Shown piece by piece: positions 7,794 to 16,386 of a DNA stretch of 26,420 bases (position 1 is its first letter; each line of letters begins with the position of its first letter). The position numbers and the translations under genes are program-made. The notes beneath the pieces are model-generated. The model was not told where the DNA came from. It did not search any database and saw only the letters and a program-made list of their open reading frames with translations. Where the stretch lies: the IMG/VR virus record IMGVR_UViG_3300028569_000831, positions 1 through 26,420 of that record. One strand, given 5' to 3'. The DNA comes from a virus.

Positions 7794-8597
7794 ATGGCAA
7801 AAAATCTATTAAATCAAGTTATGCTCAAGGGTGCATCCGACAAGAAGAAAACCTTCTTGGATACAGATGAGCTTATCCAAAAGATTCAGCACGGATATAT
7901 TATTAGTCGTGTTGACAAGCACCAGCAGAAGAAGACCTTTGCACCAAGCACAATTGCATTCTCTCATGGAGAGTGTCCTCGTTATTGGTACATTGCTTTT
8001 GAGGGTGCAATATTTACAGACAACGCAGATGCTTATGGTGGAGCAAACATGACTGCTGGTACAAAGTCACACGAACGTATCCAGCAAGCTATGGCTAATG
8101 TACCAGACCTTCTCGTTGATTCTGAATTTAAAATCACAAGTCAGGACCCACCCATCTTTGGTTACGGCGACGTAATCCTCAAGTGGGGTGGAGAAGATTT
8201 GCTTGGCGAAATTAAAACAATGCCAAACGAAGGATTCGAATATCGAAAAGCAGCAGGTAAGCCAAAACTTGGTCACCTAGTACAGCTGCTTATCTATATG
8301 AAAATTCTGGGGAGAGAACGTGCGGTACTAATCTACGAGAACAAGAATAACCACGAGTTGCTTGTACTCCCAGTAGTACTAAACGATTATCTTAAAGGGT
8401 GGGTAGACAATACGTTTGATTGGATGAGAGAAGTTCGTGCTGCTTGGGAAAAGAAAGAACTCCCAACTAAGAACTACCGATCAAACTCTAAGATTTGCAA
8501 GACTTGTCCAGTAAGGGCAACTTGCGATATCGCTGGTCCAGGGACGCTACAAATAAAGTCTATGGAGCCAATCAATGAAGCATTGTCAATGGTGTGA
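7794..8597 (+). CDS. Cas4/RecB-like PD-(D/E)XK exonuclease with Fe-S cysteines
   Basis: A 267-residue nuclease. Cas4-type features appear in order: C61 (GECPRYW), H93, D126 (YGDVILKW), E139-I-K141, a Q164-x3-Y168 motif, and C235-x2-C238-x5-C244, so four cysteines could hold a 4Fe-4S cluster. Known relatives trim single-stranded DNA ends. No CRISPR repeats or other cas genes are in the window, and phages often carry such genes within recombination blocks, so a RecB-like end-processing role with the nearby RecA is more likely than spacer acquisition. It overlaps the next gene by 23 bases. The AT-rich leader has no strong ribosome site. Confidence 0.8.
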   Translation: MAKNLLNQVMLKGASDKKKTFLDTDELIQKIQHGYIISRVDKHQQKKTFAPSTIAFSHGECPRYWYIAFEGAIFTDNADAYGGANMTAGTKSHERIQQAMANVPDLLVDSEFKITSQDPPIFGYGDVILKWGGEDLLGEIKTMPNEGFEYRKAAGKPKLGHLVQLLIYMKILGRERAVLIYENKNNHELLVLPVVLNDYLKGWVDNTFDWMREVRAAWEKKELPTKNYRSNSKICKTCPVRATCDIAGPGTLQIKSMEPINEALSMV

Positions 8598-8868
8598 TAA
8601 CCAGTTTAAACCAAATGTATCTTATCAGATATACTGTTCTGCTGATTGTAGAGAAAAAGCAACAAGAGAAAAAATAGCTGAACGTTATGCTAGAAATCGT
8701 TTACAAAAACTTTCTCGTAAAAATAGAAAATGTAAAAATTGTGGGTCAAAGCTATCTATCTATAATGATGAACCGACCTGCTCTGTATGTGACATTAATC
8801 CTTCAGAGGTAAATAAAGTATTAAAAGAGTTAAAGGAGATAGCCGATGGTAAAATTGAGCTTAATTAA
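8575..8868 (+). CDS. Double zinc-ribbon protein, unknown function
   Basis: A 97-residue protein with two probable zinc ribbons: C4-x2-C7 with C21-x3-C25, and C53-x2-C56 with C69-x2-C72. They are joined by a strongly basic helix (residues 26-52) rich in Arg and Lys, followed by a short acidic-basic helical tail. The ATG lies seven bases after GGAG and inside the end of the Cas4-like gene; the end overlaps the RuvC-like gene by 23 bases. The basic linker suggests nucleic acid binding. No specific family is recognised. Confidence 0.65.
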   Translation: MKHCQWCDNQFKPNVSYQIYCSADCREKATREKIAERYARNRLQKLSRKNRKCKNCGSKLSIYNDEPTCSVCDINPSEVNKVLKELKEIADGKIELN

Positions 8869-9421
8869 TCCAAAACCAAAAACAGTTTGCTCAATTGATG
8901 CAAGCACAAACAGTTTAGCCTTTGCTATCTTTGAAGACAAGTCTTTAATTAGATTTGGTAAAATTAATTTTGTTGGCAGAAATACATATGAAAAAGTTGG
9001 AGATGCAGCAAAGAAGTGCTTGGCTTTTTTTAAACAATTTAATATTGATTCTATTATTATTGAGCACACTGTATTTATTAATAGTCCTAAGACTGCTGCA
9101 GACCTTGCACTTGTTCAAGGGGCTATGCTTGGATCAGCTCAAATTAATGGCATAAAGATTGCTGGATCAGTTAATCCAATTACCTGGCAATCATTTATTG
9201 GTAACACAAAACTCTCGGCGGTAGAAAAGCAACAGCTTCGCAAAGAGAATTCTAACAAATCCGAATCTTGGTATAAGGGGCAAGAACGTGAAATCAGAAA
9301 ACAAAAAACAATACGCTATGTTAGCACGTATTATAATAAGTCTATTAGTGATAATGACGTGGCAGATGCTATTGGAATTGGTCACTGGGCTATCCACAAT
9401 TGGGAAAAAGTTGACAAATAA
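8846..9421 (+). CDS. ruvC: RuvC-like Holliday junction resolvase
   Basis: A 191-residue RNase H-fold endonuclease expected to cut four-way junctions before packaging. The four acidic catalytic positions of RuvC are present: D18 (SIDASTNSLAFAI), E73 (IIIEHTVF), D171 and D174 (DNDVADAIGIG). AALALVQG-type and VNPITWQSFIG segments match the family's central helices. Bacterial RuvC is about 170 residues; this one has an extra lysine-rich insert near 125-155. AAAGGAG precedes the ATG. It closes the recombination block RecA, PD-(D/E)XK, Cas4-like, RuvC. Confidence 0.85.
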   Translation: MVKLSLINPKPKTVCSIDASTNSLAFAIFEDKSLIRFGKINFVGRNTYEKVGDAAKKCLAFFKQFNIDSIIIEHTVFINSPKTAADLALVQGAMLGSAQINGIKIAGSVNPITWQSFIGNTKLSAVEKQQLRKENSNKSESWYKGQEREIRKQKTIRYVSTYYNKSISDNDVADAIGIGHWAIHNWEKVDK

Positions 9422-9439
9422 GCTTATGGCTGGTAAACT
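9411..9439 (+). promoter_or_regulatory. Possible promoter at the RuvC/HTH junction
   Basis: TTGACA (9411-9416), 17 bases, then TAAACT (9434-9439) preceded by TGG, which adds an extended -10 element. The -35 coincides with the last codons of the RuvC-like gene and the -10 lies inside the following small gene, so it could also be chance. If real, it would serve DUF3310 and the terminase genes. Confidence 0.3.
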
Positions 9440-9581
9440 ATATACTAACGAGGCTTGGCTCAAGAAGCGTTACTGGATGGATAAAAAAACTCCAGAAGAT
9501 ATTGCTAAAGAGTGCGGTGTGTCTGTTGAAACAATCTATGTGTACCTGGCAAAGTTTGGATTAAGGAAGTCGAGACGATGA
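9426..9581 (+). CDS. Small helix-turn-helix protein
   Basis: A 51-residue protein beginning MAGKLYTNEAWLKKRYW. The segment TPEDIAKECGVSVETIYVYL is a clear helix-turn-helix of the Hin/resolvase or sigma-region-4 kind. An in-frame open region extends upstream into the RuvC-like gene, but that part reads as shadow sequence, and the ATG at 9426 falls four bases after the RuvC stop. The gene ends in an ATGA overlap with DUF3310. It may be a DNA-binding regulator or a remnant specificity domain; size and motif do not decide. Confidence 0.65.
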   Translation: MAGKLYTNEAWLKKRYWMDKKTPEDIAKECGVSVETIYVYLAKFGLRKSRR

Positions 9582-9814
9582 GTGAAAATCTTAAAATTAC
9601 AGTAGACCAAGTTAACCACCCACCACACTATACACAGGACCCAAGTGGTGTTGAGTGCATTCAGATAACACGCCACCGTAACTTTAACGTAGGTAATGCA
9701 TTTAAGTACTTGTGGAGGGCAGGGCTTAAAGATCAGGCTAAGACAATCCAAGATCTTGAAAAGGCTATCTTCTATATTCAAGATGAAATTAAACGACTCG
9801 AAGGAAAATTCTAA
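9578..9814 (+). CDS. DUF3310-family protein
   Basis: A 78-residue protein with the DUF3310 pattern: VNHPPHYTQ, then SGVECIQITRH, GNAFKYLWRAGLKDQ and a helix DLEKAIFYIQDEI. The family is widespread in phages and sometimes labelled nucleotide kinase, but its biochemical role is not settled. It overlaps its upstream neighbour by ATGA and the next gene by TAATG, so it is translated as part of a chain leading to the terminase genes. Confidence 0.8.
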   Translation: MSENLKITVDQVNHPPHYTQDPSGVECIQITRHRNFNVGNAFKYLWRAGLKDQAKTIQDLEKAIFYIQDEIKRLEGKF

Positions 9815-10116
9815 TGGCTAGATTACGTAAAACCGATTTCCCTAGTGTTGAGATTAAAGACCCATTTATCCGTGTACACGAAATGAAGTATGAAAACTTT
9901 GTGATTGAACGTGGAGATCTTATCAGGATTACTGGAGAGTATGGCACACGCTTTAAGTTTGAGTCTATTACGACTAACCCAGCAAACGATGCCGTGTGGG
10001 TAGACTGCTTTGAAATGTGGAGAGGTCGTCAGGGAGCATACCGATCATTCTCTATTGACCGTGTAAAGCGTATTCCAAAGCGTAGACCAAGGAAGGCTAA
10101 GCCTAGTGTCGTTTGA
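9814..10116 (+). CDS. Hypothetical protein with basic C-terminal tail
   Basis: A 100-residue protein, probably a small beta-barrel: FVIERGDLIRITGEYGTRF and FKFES alternate strands and turns as in SH3/KOW-like folds, followed by WVDCFEMW and a strongly basic tail, RIPKRRPRKAKPS. The basic end suggests nucleic acid contact. I cannot assign a named family. It overlaps the small terminase gene by 11 bases and DUF3310 by one, and may act with the packaging genes. Confidence 0.65.
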   Translation: MARLRKTDFPSVEIKDPFIRVHEMKYENFVIERGDLIRITGEYGTRFKFESITTNPANDAVWVDCFEMWRGRQGAYRSFSIDRVKRIPKRRPRKAKPSVV

Positions 10117-10639
10117 AGACCTTACCGTAGAGCACCTTGATGAAATAAACAGGGTTGTAGAAAAGTACCTTCAAGGTTCTGAACCTACACAGATTTCTAA
10201 GGAGCTTGCACTTCCACGTCAAAAGGTTGTTGCTCACATCAACCAGTGGAAGCTTATGGCTGCAGACAATGCTGCAATCCGTGCTCGTGCTAAGGAAGCC
10301 CTTGTAGTAGCAGACACACACTATAACAAACTAATCAGTAAGGCATATGAGGTTATCGAAGAGGCTACCACTATTTCAAATCTTGGTGCAAAAACTGCAG
10401 GTATTAAGCTAGTCCTAGACATTGAGTCCAAGCGTATCGATATGCTACAGAAAGCAGGACTGCTAGAGAATAAAGAACTAGCAGATGAAATGCTGGAGAT
10501 TGAGCGTAGACAGGATATCTTGAAAGACATTCTAAAGGATATTGCTGCAGAACACCCAGAGGTACGTGACAAGATTATGCGTAGACTCTCTGAGGTTTCT
10601 AAAAACCAAGAGGTGATTACTGTTGTCAGAGATGTTTGA
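10106..10639 (+). CDS. terS: Terminase small subunit (putative)
   Basis: A 177-residue protein directly upstream of, and overlapping, the large terminase. The N-terminal part contains a helix-turn-helix (SEPTQISKELALPRQKVVAHI), followed by a long helical region (residues 60-170) suited to oligomerisation. Small terminases bind the packaging site and regulate the large subunit. The GTG start at 10106 lies nine bases after GGAAGG. Small terminases diverge strongly in sequence, so the call depends on the HTH plus coiled helices and on position. Confidence 0.7.
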   Translation: MSFEDLTVEHLDEINRVVEKYLQGSEPTQISKELALPRQKVVAHINQWKLMAADNAAIRARAKEALVVADTHYNKLISKAYEVIEEATTISNLGAKTAGIKLVLDIESKRIDMLQKAGLLENKELADEMLEIERRQDILKDILKDIAAEHPEVRDKIMRRLSEVSKNQEVITVVRDV

Positions 10640-12407
10640 TGATTTTTTTGAGGTCCTAAAGGATAATAACTTTAAAGAGATTCCAGTAGATGCTAAGACC
10701 TTTGTCGAGGGTGAAGCATATCTTGGGCAACCACCCCTGTCACAAATTCAGTACGACATTGTAGAGGCTATGAGCCAAATCTACAAGATAGAAGATCTTA
10801 TCGATATTCTCGGCACAGAAGAGGGAACTCGCTACTACAAGAAGTATACAAAGAACGAGGTTATCCTCCAGCTTGGCAAGGGTAGTGGTAAGGACTTTGT
10901 ATCTACCGTAGCGTGTGCATATATCGTATACAAGCTTCTATGCCTTAAAGATCCAGCTCGTTACTTCGGTAAGCCATCTGGCGATGCTATTGATATTATC
11001 AACGTGGCTATCAACGCACAGCAAGCCAAGAACGTCTTCTTCAAAGGATTCAAGTCTAAGATCGAACGCTCACCGTGGTTTGCTGGAAAGTACTTTGCAA
11101 AGGTTGACAGTATTGAGTTCGATAATGCTATTACCGTTTACTCTGGTCACTCTGAACGAGAGAGCCACGAGGGTCTTAACCTTATCCTAGCCGTCCTTGA
11201 CGAGATCTCTGGGTTTGCACAAGAAACAAACACTGGTAACGACCAGGGTAAGACCGCAGACAACATCTACAAGGCATTCCGTGCTTCTGTAGACTCTCGA
11301 TTCCCAGACTTAGGAAAAGTAGCACTACTGTCATTCCCTCGTTATCCTGGAGACTTTATCTCACAACGCTATGACGATGTGATTATGGACAAAGAAATTA
11401 TTACAAAGACTCACAAGTTTATTATGAACCCAGACCTTCCAGAAGATGCAGATGGCAATAGTCTAGAAATTTCCTGGGACGAAGACACAATTATTAACTA
11501 TAAGTATCCTGGCATGTTTGCGGTAAAGAGACCAACATGGGTAGTAAACCCTACTCGCAAGATAGACGACTTTAAACTTGCCTTCTATACGGACCTAGGA
11601 GACGCTATGATGCGATTCGCCTGTGTACCCACCTATAGCTCAGATGCATTCTTTAAGCAAATTGAGAAGGTTCAGAACTCAATGACACTCCGTAACCCAC
11701 TAGACACTAACCGTCGCTTTGACGAAACCTTTGTTCCAGATCCAGATAAGATTTATTATGTCCACGCTGACCTTGCACAACGCCACGACAAGTGTGCTGT
11801 AGCAATTGCTCACGTAGATAAGTGGGTAAACATTCAGGTAATTAAAGATTACCAGCAGGTAGCACCAGTAGTTGTAGTAGATGCTGTAGCATGGTGGGAG
11901 CCAAAGGTAGAGGGTCCAGTTAACCTATCAGAAGTTAAGCAATGGATTCAGAACCTTCGTCGTCTAGGATTTAATCTAGGGATGGTAAGCTTTGACCGCT
12001 GGCAATCATTCGATATCCAGAATGAACTTAAGCAGGTTGGCATTAGAACAGAGACTGTTTCTGTTGCTAAGAAACACTATGAAGATATGGCAATGCTTAT
12101 TTATGAAGAGCGTCTCGCTATGCCGTCTATCGATATTCTATTTGAAGAGTTGACAGAACTTAAGATTATGAGAAACAACAGAGTTGATCACCCTCGCAAA
12201 AAGTCTAAGGACCTTGCGGATGCTGTTTGTGGTGCAGTCTTCGGAGCAATCTCTCACACACCTAAAGACCTAAACCTTCAAGTAGAGATTCATACGTTTA
12301 AGCAAAAACCCAAAAATCAACTTGCGGAAAGTGCTAAAGGCGTGATAGAATATAACTCTATACCAAATGATGTACGCGACTATCTTGACCAATTCAAAAC
12401 AATTTAG
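10623..12407 (+). CDS. terL: Terminase large subunit
   Basis: A 594-residue packaging motor. The ATPase domain has Walker A G85-K-G-S-G-K90-D and Walker B LILAVLD193-E194, with a coupling region after it. The nuclease domain has the RNase H-type acidic residues D383 (HADLAQRHD), D458 (VSFDRW) and D533 (KDLADAV). It cuts concatemers and drives DNA into the capsid. The TTG at 10623 is eight bases after AGAGGTG and is preferred to the ATG at 10632. It overlaps the small subunit by 17 bases. It is unusual that it lies between replication genes and ribonucleotide reductase rather than beside capsid genes. Confidence 0.93.
   Translation: MSEMFDDFFEVLKDNNFKEIPVDAKTFVEGEAYLGQPPLSQIQYDIVEAMSQIYKIEDLIDILGTEEGTRYYKKYTKNEVILQLGKGSGKDFVSTVACAYIVYKLLCLKDPARYFGKPSGDAIDIINVAINAQQAKNVFFKGFKSKIERSPWFAGKYFAKVDSIEFDNAITVYSGHSERESHEGLNLILAVLDEISGFAQETNTGNDQGKTADNIYKAFRASVDSRFPDLGKVALLSFPRYPGDFISQRYDDVIMDKEIITKTHKFIMNPDLPEDADGNSLEISWDEDTIINYKYPGMFAVKRPTWVVNPTRKIDDFKLAFYTDLGDAMMRFACVPTYSSDAFFKQIEKVQNSMTLRNPLDTNRRFDETFVPDPDKIYYVHADLAQRHDKCAVAIAHVDKWVNIQVIKDYQQVAPVVVVDAVAWWEPKVEGPVNLSEVKQWIQNLRRLGFNLGMVSFDRWQSFDIQNELKQVGIRTETVSVAKKHYEDMAMLIYEERLAMPSIDILFEELTELKIMRNNRVDHPRKKSKDLADAVCGAVFGAISHTPKDLNLQVEIHTFKQKPKNQLAESAKGVIEYNSIPNDVRDYLDQFKTI
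12343..12351 (+). promoter_or_regulatory. Possible extended -10 before the nrd genes
   Basis: TGATAGAAT fits TGnTATAAT with one mismatch; a weak -35, TTGCGG (12322-12327), lies 18 bases upstream. It is inside the 3' end of the terminase gene, about 65 bases before nrdI. It could give the reductase genes their own transcript, but the match may be chance. Confidence 0.3.
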
Positions 12408-12416
12408 GGGCATACA

Positions 12417-12812
12417 GTGAGTTTAGGCATTGTTTATTTTTCTAACTATTCTGGAAACACCAAAAGATTTGTAGAGAAGTTAGGGCTAGAAGCAGTCAGG
12501 ATTCCAATTAAGGATTCTGATGATCCAATTATAGTACCAGATAGATACGTGCTATTTGTTCCCACATATGGTGGTGGGAGCGAGAACCACGCTATTCCAA
12601 GACAGGTTCGCTCATTCTTAAATGTAGAGATAAACAGGCAAAAGATGATTGCTGTCGTAGGTCTAGGAAACACAAACTTTGGGGAAGACTACTGCAAGGC
12701 TGCAGAGATGATTGCAGCTAAAACAGGTGTCCCCATATTAGGCAGGGTAGAGATATTCGGCACAGAAGAAGACACAATAACAATTAAGGAAAGGTTGGCG
12801 ATGTTAGTATGA
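12417..12812 (+). CDS. nrdI: NrdI flavodoxin-like ribonucleotide reductase partner
   Basis: A 131-residue flavoprotein that supplies oxidant to assemble the dimanganese-tyrosyl radical cofactor of NrdF. The FMN phosphate loop [10 protein letters not shown] is at 9-18, PTYGGG at 49-54, and the NrdI signature [12 protein letters not shown] at 82-93, followed by EIFGTEED. The GTG start is six bases after AGGGG. It overlaps nrdE by ATGA, giving the order nrdI-nrdE-nrdF seen in bacteria and many phages. Confidence 0.93.
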   Translation: MSLGIVYFSNYSGNTKRFVEKLGLEAVRIPIKDSDDPIIVPDRYVLFVPTYGGGSENHAIPRQVRSFLNVEINRQKMIAVVGLGNTNFGEDYCKAAEMIAAKTGVPILGRVEIFGTEEDTITIKERLAMLV

Positions 12813-14926
12813 CAAACGCATACAGTTACCACGAGCTAAACGCAATGCTGAATCTCTATGACGAGAACGGTCAAATTCAGTTTAACAAGGACAGGGAGGC
12901 TGCGAAGGCATACTTCCTTGACCACGTAAACCAGAACACAGTTTTCTTTCACAGCCTTCAGGAGAAGCTAGACTATCTAGTTGAGCATGAATACTATGAC
13001 AAAGATGTTTTAGACCTCTATGACTTTGCTTTTATTAAGTCGGCGTTTCAGCACACATATGCACAAAAGTTTCGCTTCCCAACATTTCTTGGAGCATACA
13101 AGTTTTACACTTCTTATGCACTCAAAACATTCGATGGCTCACGCTACCTAGAACGATTTGAAGATCGTGTATGTATGACTGCTCTTATGCTTGCCAATGG
13201 AAACAAAAAGCTTGCGATGGACATAGTTGATGAACTAATCTCTGGTCGCTTTCAACCTGCTACACCAACATTTCTCAATGCTGCAAAGAAACAAAGGGGA
13301 GAGTTTGTTTCTTGCTTCCTACTCCGTATTGAGGATAACATGGAATCAATTGCTCGTGCGATTAACTCCTCACTCCAGCTTTCAAAGCGTGGTGGTGGTG
13401 TAGCCTTAAACCTTACTAACATTCGTGAAGCAGGTGCTCCAATCAAAAAGATTGAGAACCAGTCTTCTGGGGTTATTCCAGTAATGAAGCTTCTCGAAGA
13501 CTCATTCTCCTACGCTAACCAGCTAGGTGCTCGTCAGGGGGCTGGGGCAGTGTACTTAAATGCACACCACCCAGATATCCTTAACTTCCTAGACACTAAG
13601 CGTGAGAATGCAGACGAGAAGATGCGTATCAAGACTCTTAGTATTGGTGTTGTTATTCCAAACATTACTCTAGAGCTTGCTAAGACTAACGAAGATATGT
13701 ATCTCTTCTCTCCATATGACGTTGAGCGTATCTACGGATTACCTATGAGCGATATTTCAGTTACTGAAAAATACCAAGAGATGGTTGACAACCCTGAGAT
13801 TCGCAAGACTAAGATTAAAGCTCGTATTTTGTTTGAGCGTATTGCTGAACTTCAGTTTGAGTCAGGGTATCCTTACATTGTCTATGAAGACACAGTAAAT
13901 GATGCCAACCCAATCGATGGTCGTATCAATATGTCAAACCTTTGCTCTGAGATTCTTCAGGTCAATACGCCAACAACATACAATGCTGACCTTAGCTACG
14001 ACCAGATTGGCAAGGACATCTCTTGTAATCTTGGTTCACTAAACATTGCTGCAGTTATGGATGGTCAGAACTTTGAAAAGACTATTGAGACATCTATCCA
14101 TGCATTGACAGCAGTTGCAGATATGTCCTACATCGAATCCGTAATGTCAATTGCTGAGGGCAACAAGAAGTCTCGTGCCATTGGTCTAGGACAGATGAAT
14201 CTACACGGCTACCTTGGTCGTGAGAAGATTCACTATGGCTCTGAAGAGGGTATTGACTTTACTAACATCTATTTCTACACTGTATTGTACTACGTTCTAA
14301 AGGCATCTAACAAGCTTGCTAAAGAGACTGGAAGCCCATTCGACGGCTTTGAGCGTTCCAAGTATGCAACTGGTGAGTTCTTTACCAAGTACATTGAGCA
14401 GGAATGGAAGCCAGCAACTAAGAAGGTTGCTAAGTTATTTACAGATTCAAAGATTAACATTCCAACACAGCAGGATTGGGAATCACTTGCTAAGTCTGTA
14501 AAGAAGCACGGTATCTACAACCAGAACCTTCAGGCAGTACCACCTACAGGATCAATCTCATACATCAATAACTCAACATCATCGATTCACCCTATCGCTT
14601 CTCAGATTGAGATTCGTAAGGAAGGAAAGCTTGGTCGTGTCTACTACCCTGCACCATTCCTTACAAACGATAACCGTGAATACTTTGCTGATGCATATGA
14701 GATCGGACCAGAAGCTATCATTGATACCTACGCTGCAGCTACACAGCACGTAGACCAGGGGCTATCACTAACCCTATTCTTCAAGGATACTGCTACAACA
14801 CGTGATATCAACAAGGCACAGATTTATGCCTTTAGTAAGGGAATCAAAACAATTTACTACATCAGAATTCGACAGCTTGCTCTTGAGGGAACTGACGTAT
14901 CAGAGTGTGTAAGTTGTATGCTTTAG
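12809..14926 (+). CDS. nrdE: Class Ib ribonucleotide reductase, alpha subunit
   Basis: A 705-residue catalytic subunit (family about 700-715) that reduces ribonucleoside diphosphates to deoxy forms. The active-site set is present: redox Cys169 (FVSCFLL), N377-L-C379-S-E381 with the thiyl-radical Cys379, partner Cys406 (ISCNLGSLN), and [18 protein letters not shown] in the substrate loop. The C-terminal ECVSCML supplies the swinging-arm C-x2-C reduced by NrdH. No intein or frame break is present. It lacks a long N-terminal ATP-cone, as expected for class Ib. It starts in an ATGA overlap with nrdI and is followed by nrdF after nine bases. Confidence 0.96.
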   Translation: MTNAYSYHELNAMLNLYDENGQIQFNKDREAAKAYFLDHVNQNTVFFHSLQEKLDYLVEHEYYDKDVLDLYDFAFIKSAFQHTYAQKFRFPTFLGAYKFYTSYALKTFDGSRYLERFEDRVCMTALMLANGNKKLAMDIVDELISGRFQPATPTFLNAAKKQRGEFVSCFLLRIEDNMESIARAINSSLQLSKRGGGVALNLTNIREAGAPIKKIENQSSGVIPVMKLLEDSFSYANQLGARQGAGAVYLNAHHPDILNFLDTKRENADEKMRIKTLSIGVVIPNITLELAKTNEDMYLFSPYDVERIYGLPMSDISVTEKYQEMVDNPEIRKTKIKARILFERIAELQFESGYPYIVYEDTVNDANPIDGRINMSNLCSEILQVNTPTTYNADLSYDQIGKDISCNLGSLNIAAVMDGQNFEKTIETSIHALTAVADMSYIESVMSIAEGNKKSRAIGLGQMNLHGYLGREKIHYGSEEGIDFTNIYFYTVLYYVLKASNKLAKETGSPFDGFERSKYATGEFFTKYIEQEWKPATKKVAKLFTDSKINIPTQQDWESLAKSVKKHGIYNQNLQAVPPTGSISYINNSTSSIHPIASQIEIRKEGKLGRVYYPAPFLTNDNREYFADAYEIGPEAIIDTYAAATQHVDQGLSLTLFFKDTATTRDINKAQIYAFSKGIKTIYYIRIRQLALEGTDVSECVSCML

Positions 14927-15886
<960 letters not shown>

Positions 15887-15903
15887 CTAAATACATTAGA
15901 ATT

Positions 15904-15928
15904 GGGCTACTCAGGTAGCCCCTTTTTT
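15904..15928 (+). terminator. Rho-independent terminator after nrdF
   Basis: GGGCTAC (15904-15910) pairs perfectly with GTAGCCC (15915-15921) across the loop TCAG, followed by a run of six T at 15923-15928. This is a classical intrinsic terminator closing the long + strand transcript that ends with nrdF. Confidence 0.92.
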
Positions 15929-15940
15929 GTATAAATCAGA

Positions 15941-15946
15941 TATAAT
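15941..15946 (+). promoter_or_regulatory. -10 box upstream of the holin-like gene
   Basis: A perfect TATAAT just after the nrdF terminator, as expected for a new transcription unit. No clear -35 lies at 16-18 bases because that position falls in the terminator. Transcription would start near 15953, exactly at the left edge of an inverted repeat, which suggests regulation. Confidence 0.45.
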
Positions 15947-15952
15947 AGAATA

Positions 15953-15972
15953 GTTAAGCTTTTAAGCTTAAC
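15953..15972. promoter_or_regulatory. Palindrome at the predicted transcription start (candidate operator)
   Basis: GTTAAGCTT and AAGCTTAAC form perfect 9-base arms around two T residues. The palindrome begins about seven bases after the TATAAT at 15941 and ends just before the GAAGGAG ribosome site. It could be the operator for a dimeric repressor, or a 5' hairpin that stabilises mRNA or controls access to the ribosome site of the holin-like gene. Confidence 0.5.
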
Positions 15973-15989
15973 GAAGGAGTGATATATAT

Positions 15990-16235
15990 ATGGAAATCGA
16001 AACATTTAAAAGAGTTGCAGGAAGAATCGTTGCATTGTTCCTTGTCTCAGCACTAACAACAATTGGTGCTGGTGCTATTATTGGAATCGACACACTACAG
16101 ACAGCAATACTTGCTGGAGTTATGGGTGTTGCTAACGTTCTTGAAGATCTTTCTCGTGGATATCTTAACGACGGTAAGCTATCTGAAGCAGAAATCAATG
16201 CAGCATTTAAAAAAAACACACCACCACAACAGTAA
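15990..16235 (+). CDS. Holin-like small membrane protein
   Basis: An 81-residue protein with two hydrophobic segments, about residues 9-33 (RIVALFLVSALTTIGAGAII) and 36-51, rich in Gly and Ala, then a charged, cytoplasmic-looking tail with EDLSRGY and KLSEAEINAAF. Size, two helices and a hydrophilic tail fit a holin or antiholin, which times lysis by permeabilising the membrane. GAAGGAG lies upstream. It forms its own unit between a terminator and the tRNA-Asn promoter. It is a membrane protein with good confidence; the holin function is inferred from size and from the M23 lysin 2.1 kb downstream. Confidence 0.6.
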   Translation: MEIETFKRVAGRIVALFLVSALTTIGAGAIIGIDTLQTAILAGVMGVANVLEDLSRGYLNDGKLSEAEINAAFKKNTPPQQ

Positions 16236-16239
16236 TAAC

Positions 16240-16268
16240 TTGACACCCCTCTTAGGTTCCTGTATAAT
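16240..16268 (+). promoter_or_regulatory. Perfect-consensus promoter for tRNA-Asn
   Basis: TTGACA (16240-16245), a 17-base spacer and TATAAT (16263-16268): both hexamers match the sigma70/sigmaA consensus exactly. Transcription should start near 16275, about 23 bases before the tRNA 5' end, and would be strong and independent of phage factors. Confidence 0.9.
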
Positions 16269-16297
16269 AGGTATATAACTTAAGAGGGTTTGTCTAT

Positions 16298-16369
16298 TCC
16301 TCCTTAGCTCAACGGCAGAGCGTTTCACTGTTAATGAATTGGTTCGTGGTTCGAATCCACGAGGGGGAG
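16298..16369 (+). tRNA. tRNA-Asn (anticodon GTT)
   Basis: A 72-base cloverleaf. The acceptor TCCTCCT pairs with AGGGGGA (one G-T); the D stem is GCTC/GAGC; the anticodon loop is CTGTTAA with anticodon GTT; the T arm is CGTGG-TTCGAAT-CCACG; the discriminator is G. CCA is not encoded (CAA follows). The outermost anticodon-stem pair (T27-T43) is mismatched. It reads AAC and AAT codons. The antisense reading of this tRNA gives a well-known false protein ORF. Confidence 0.95.
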
Positions 16370-16372
16370 CAA

Positions 16373-16381
16373 TGCTATAAT
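16373..16381 (+). promoter_or_regulatory. Extended -10 promoter for the GT4 gene
   Basis: TGCTATAAT, a perfect TGnTATAAT, begins three bases after the tRNA-Asn end. The ATG of the glycosyltransferase is five bases after the box, so transcription would start at the start codon and the mRNA would be leaderless. No Shine-Dalgarno sequence is present. Confidence 0.6.
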
Positions 16382-16386
16382 TAATC

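Noticed and set aside
7794-8597. CRISPR-Cas system suggested by the Cas4-like protein
   Set aside because: No direct repeats with spacers and no other cas gene are visible in the window; the context is a recombination operon.
9288-9425. Upstream extension of the small HTH gene into the RuvC-like gene
   Set aside because: The extension reads the RuvC coding strand out of frame and gives a hydrophobic run without motif support; the ATG at 9426 starts right before the conserved region.
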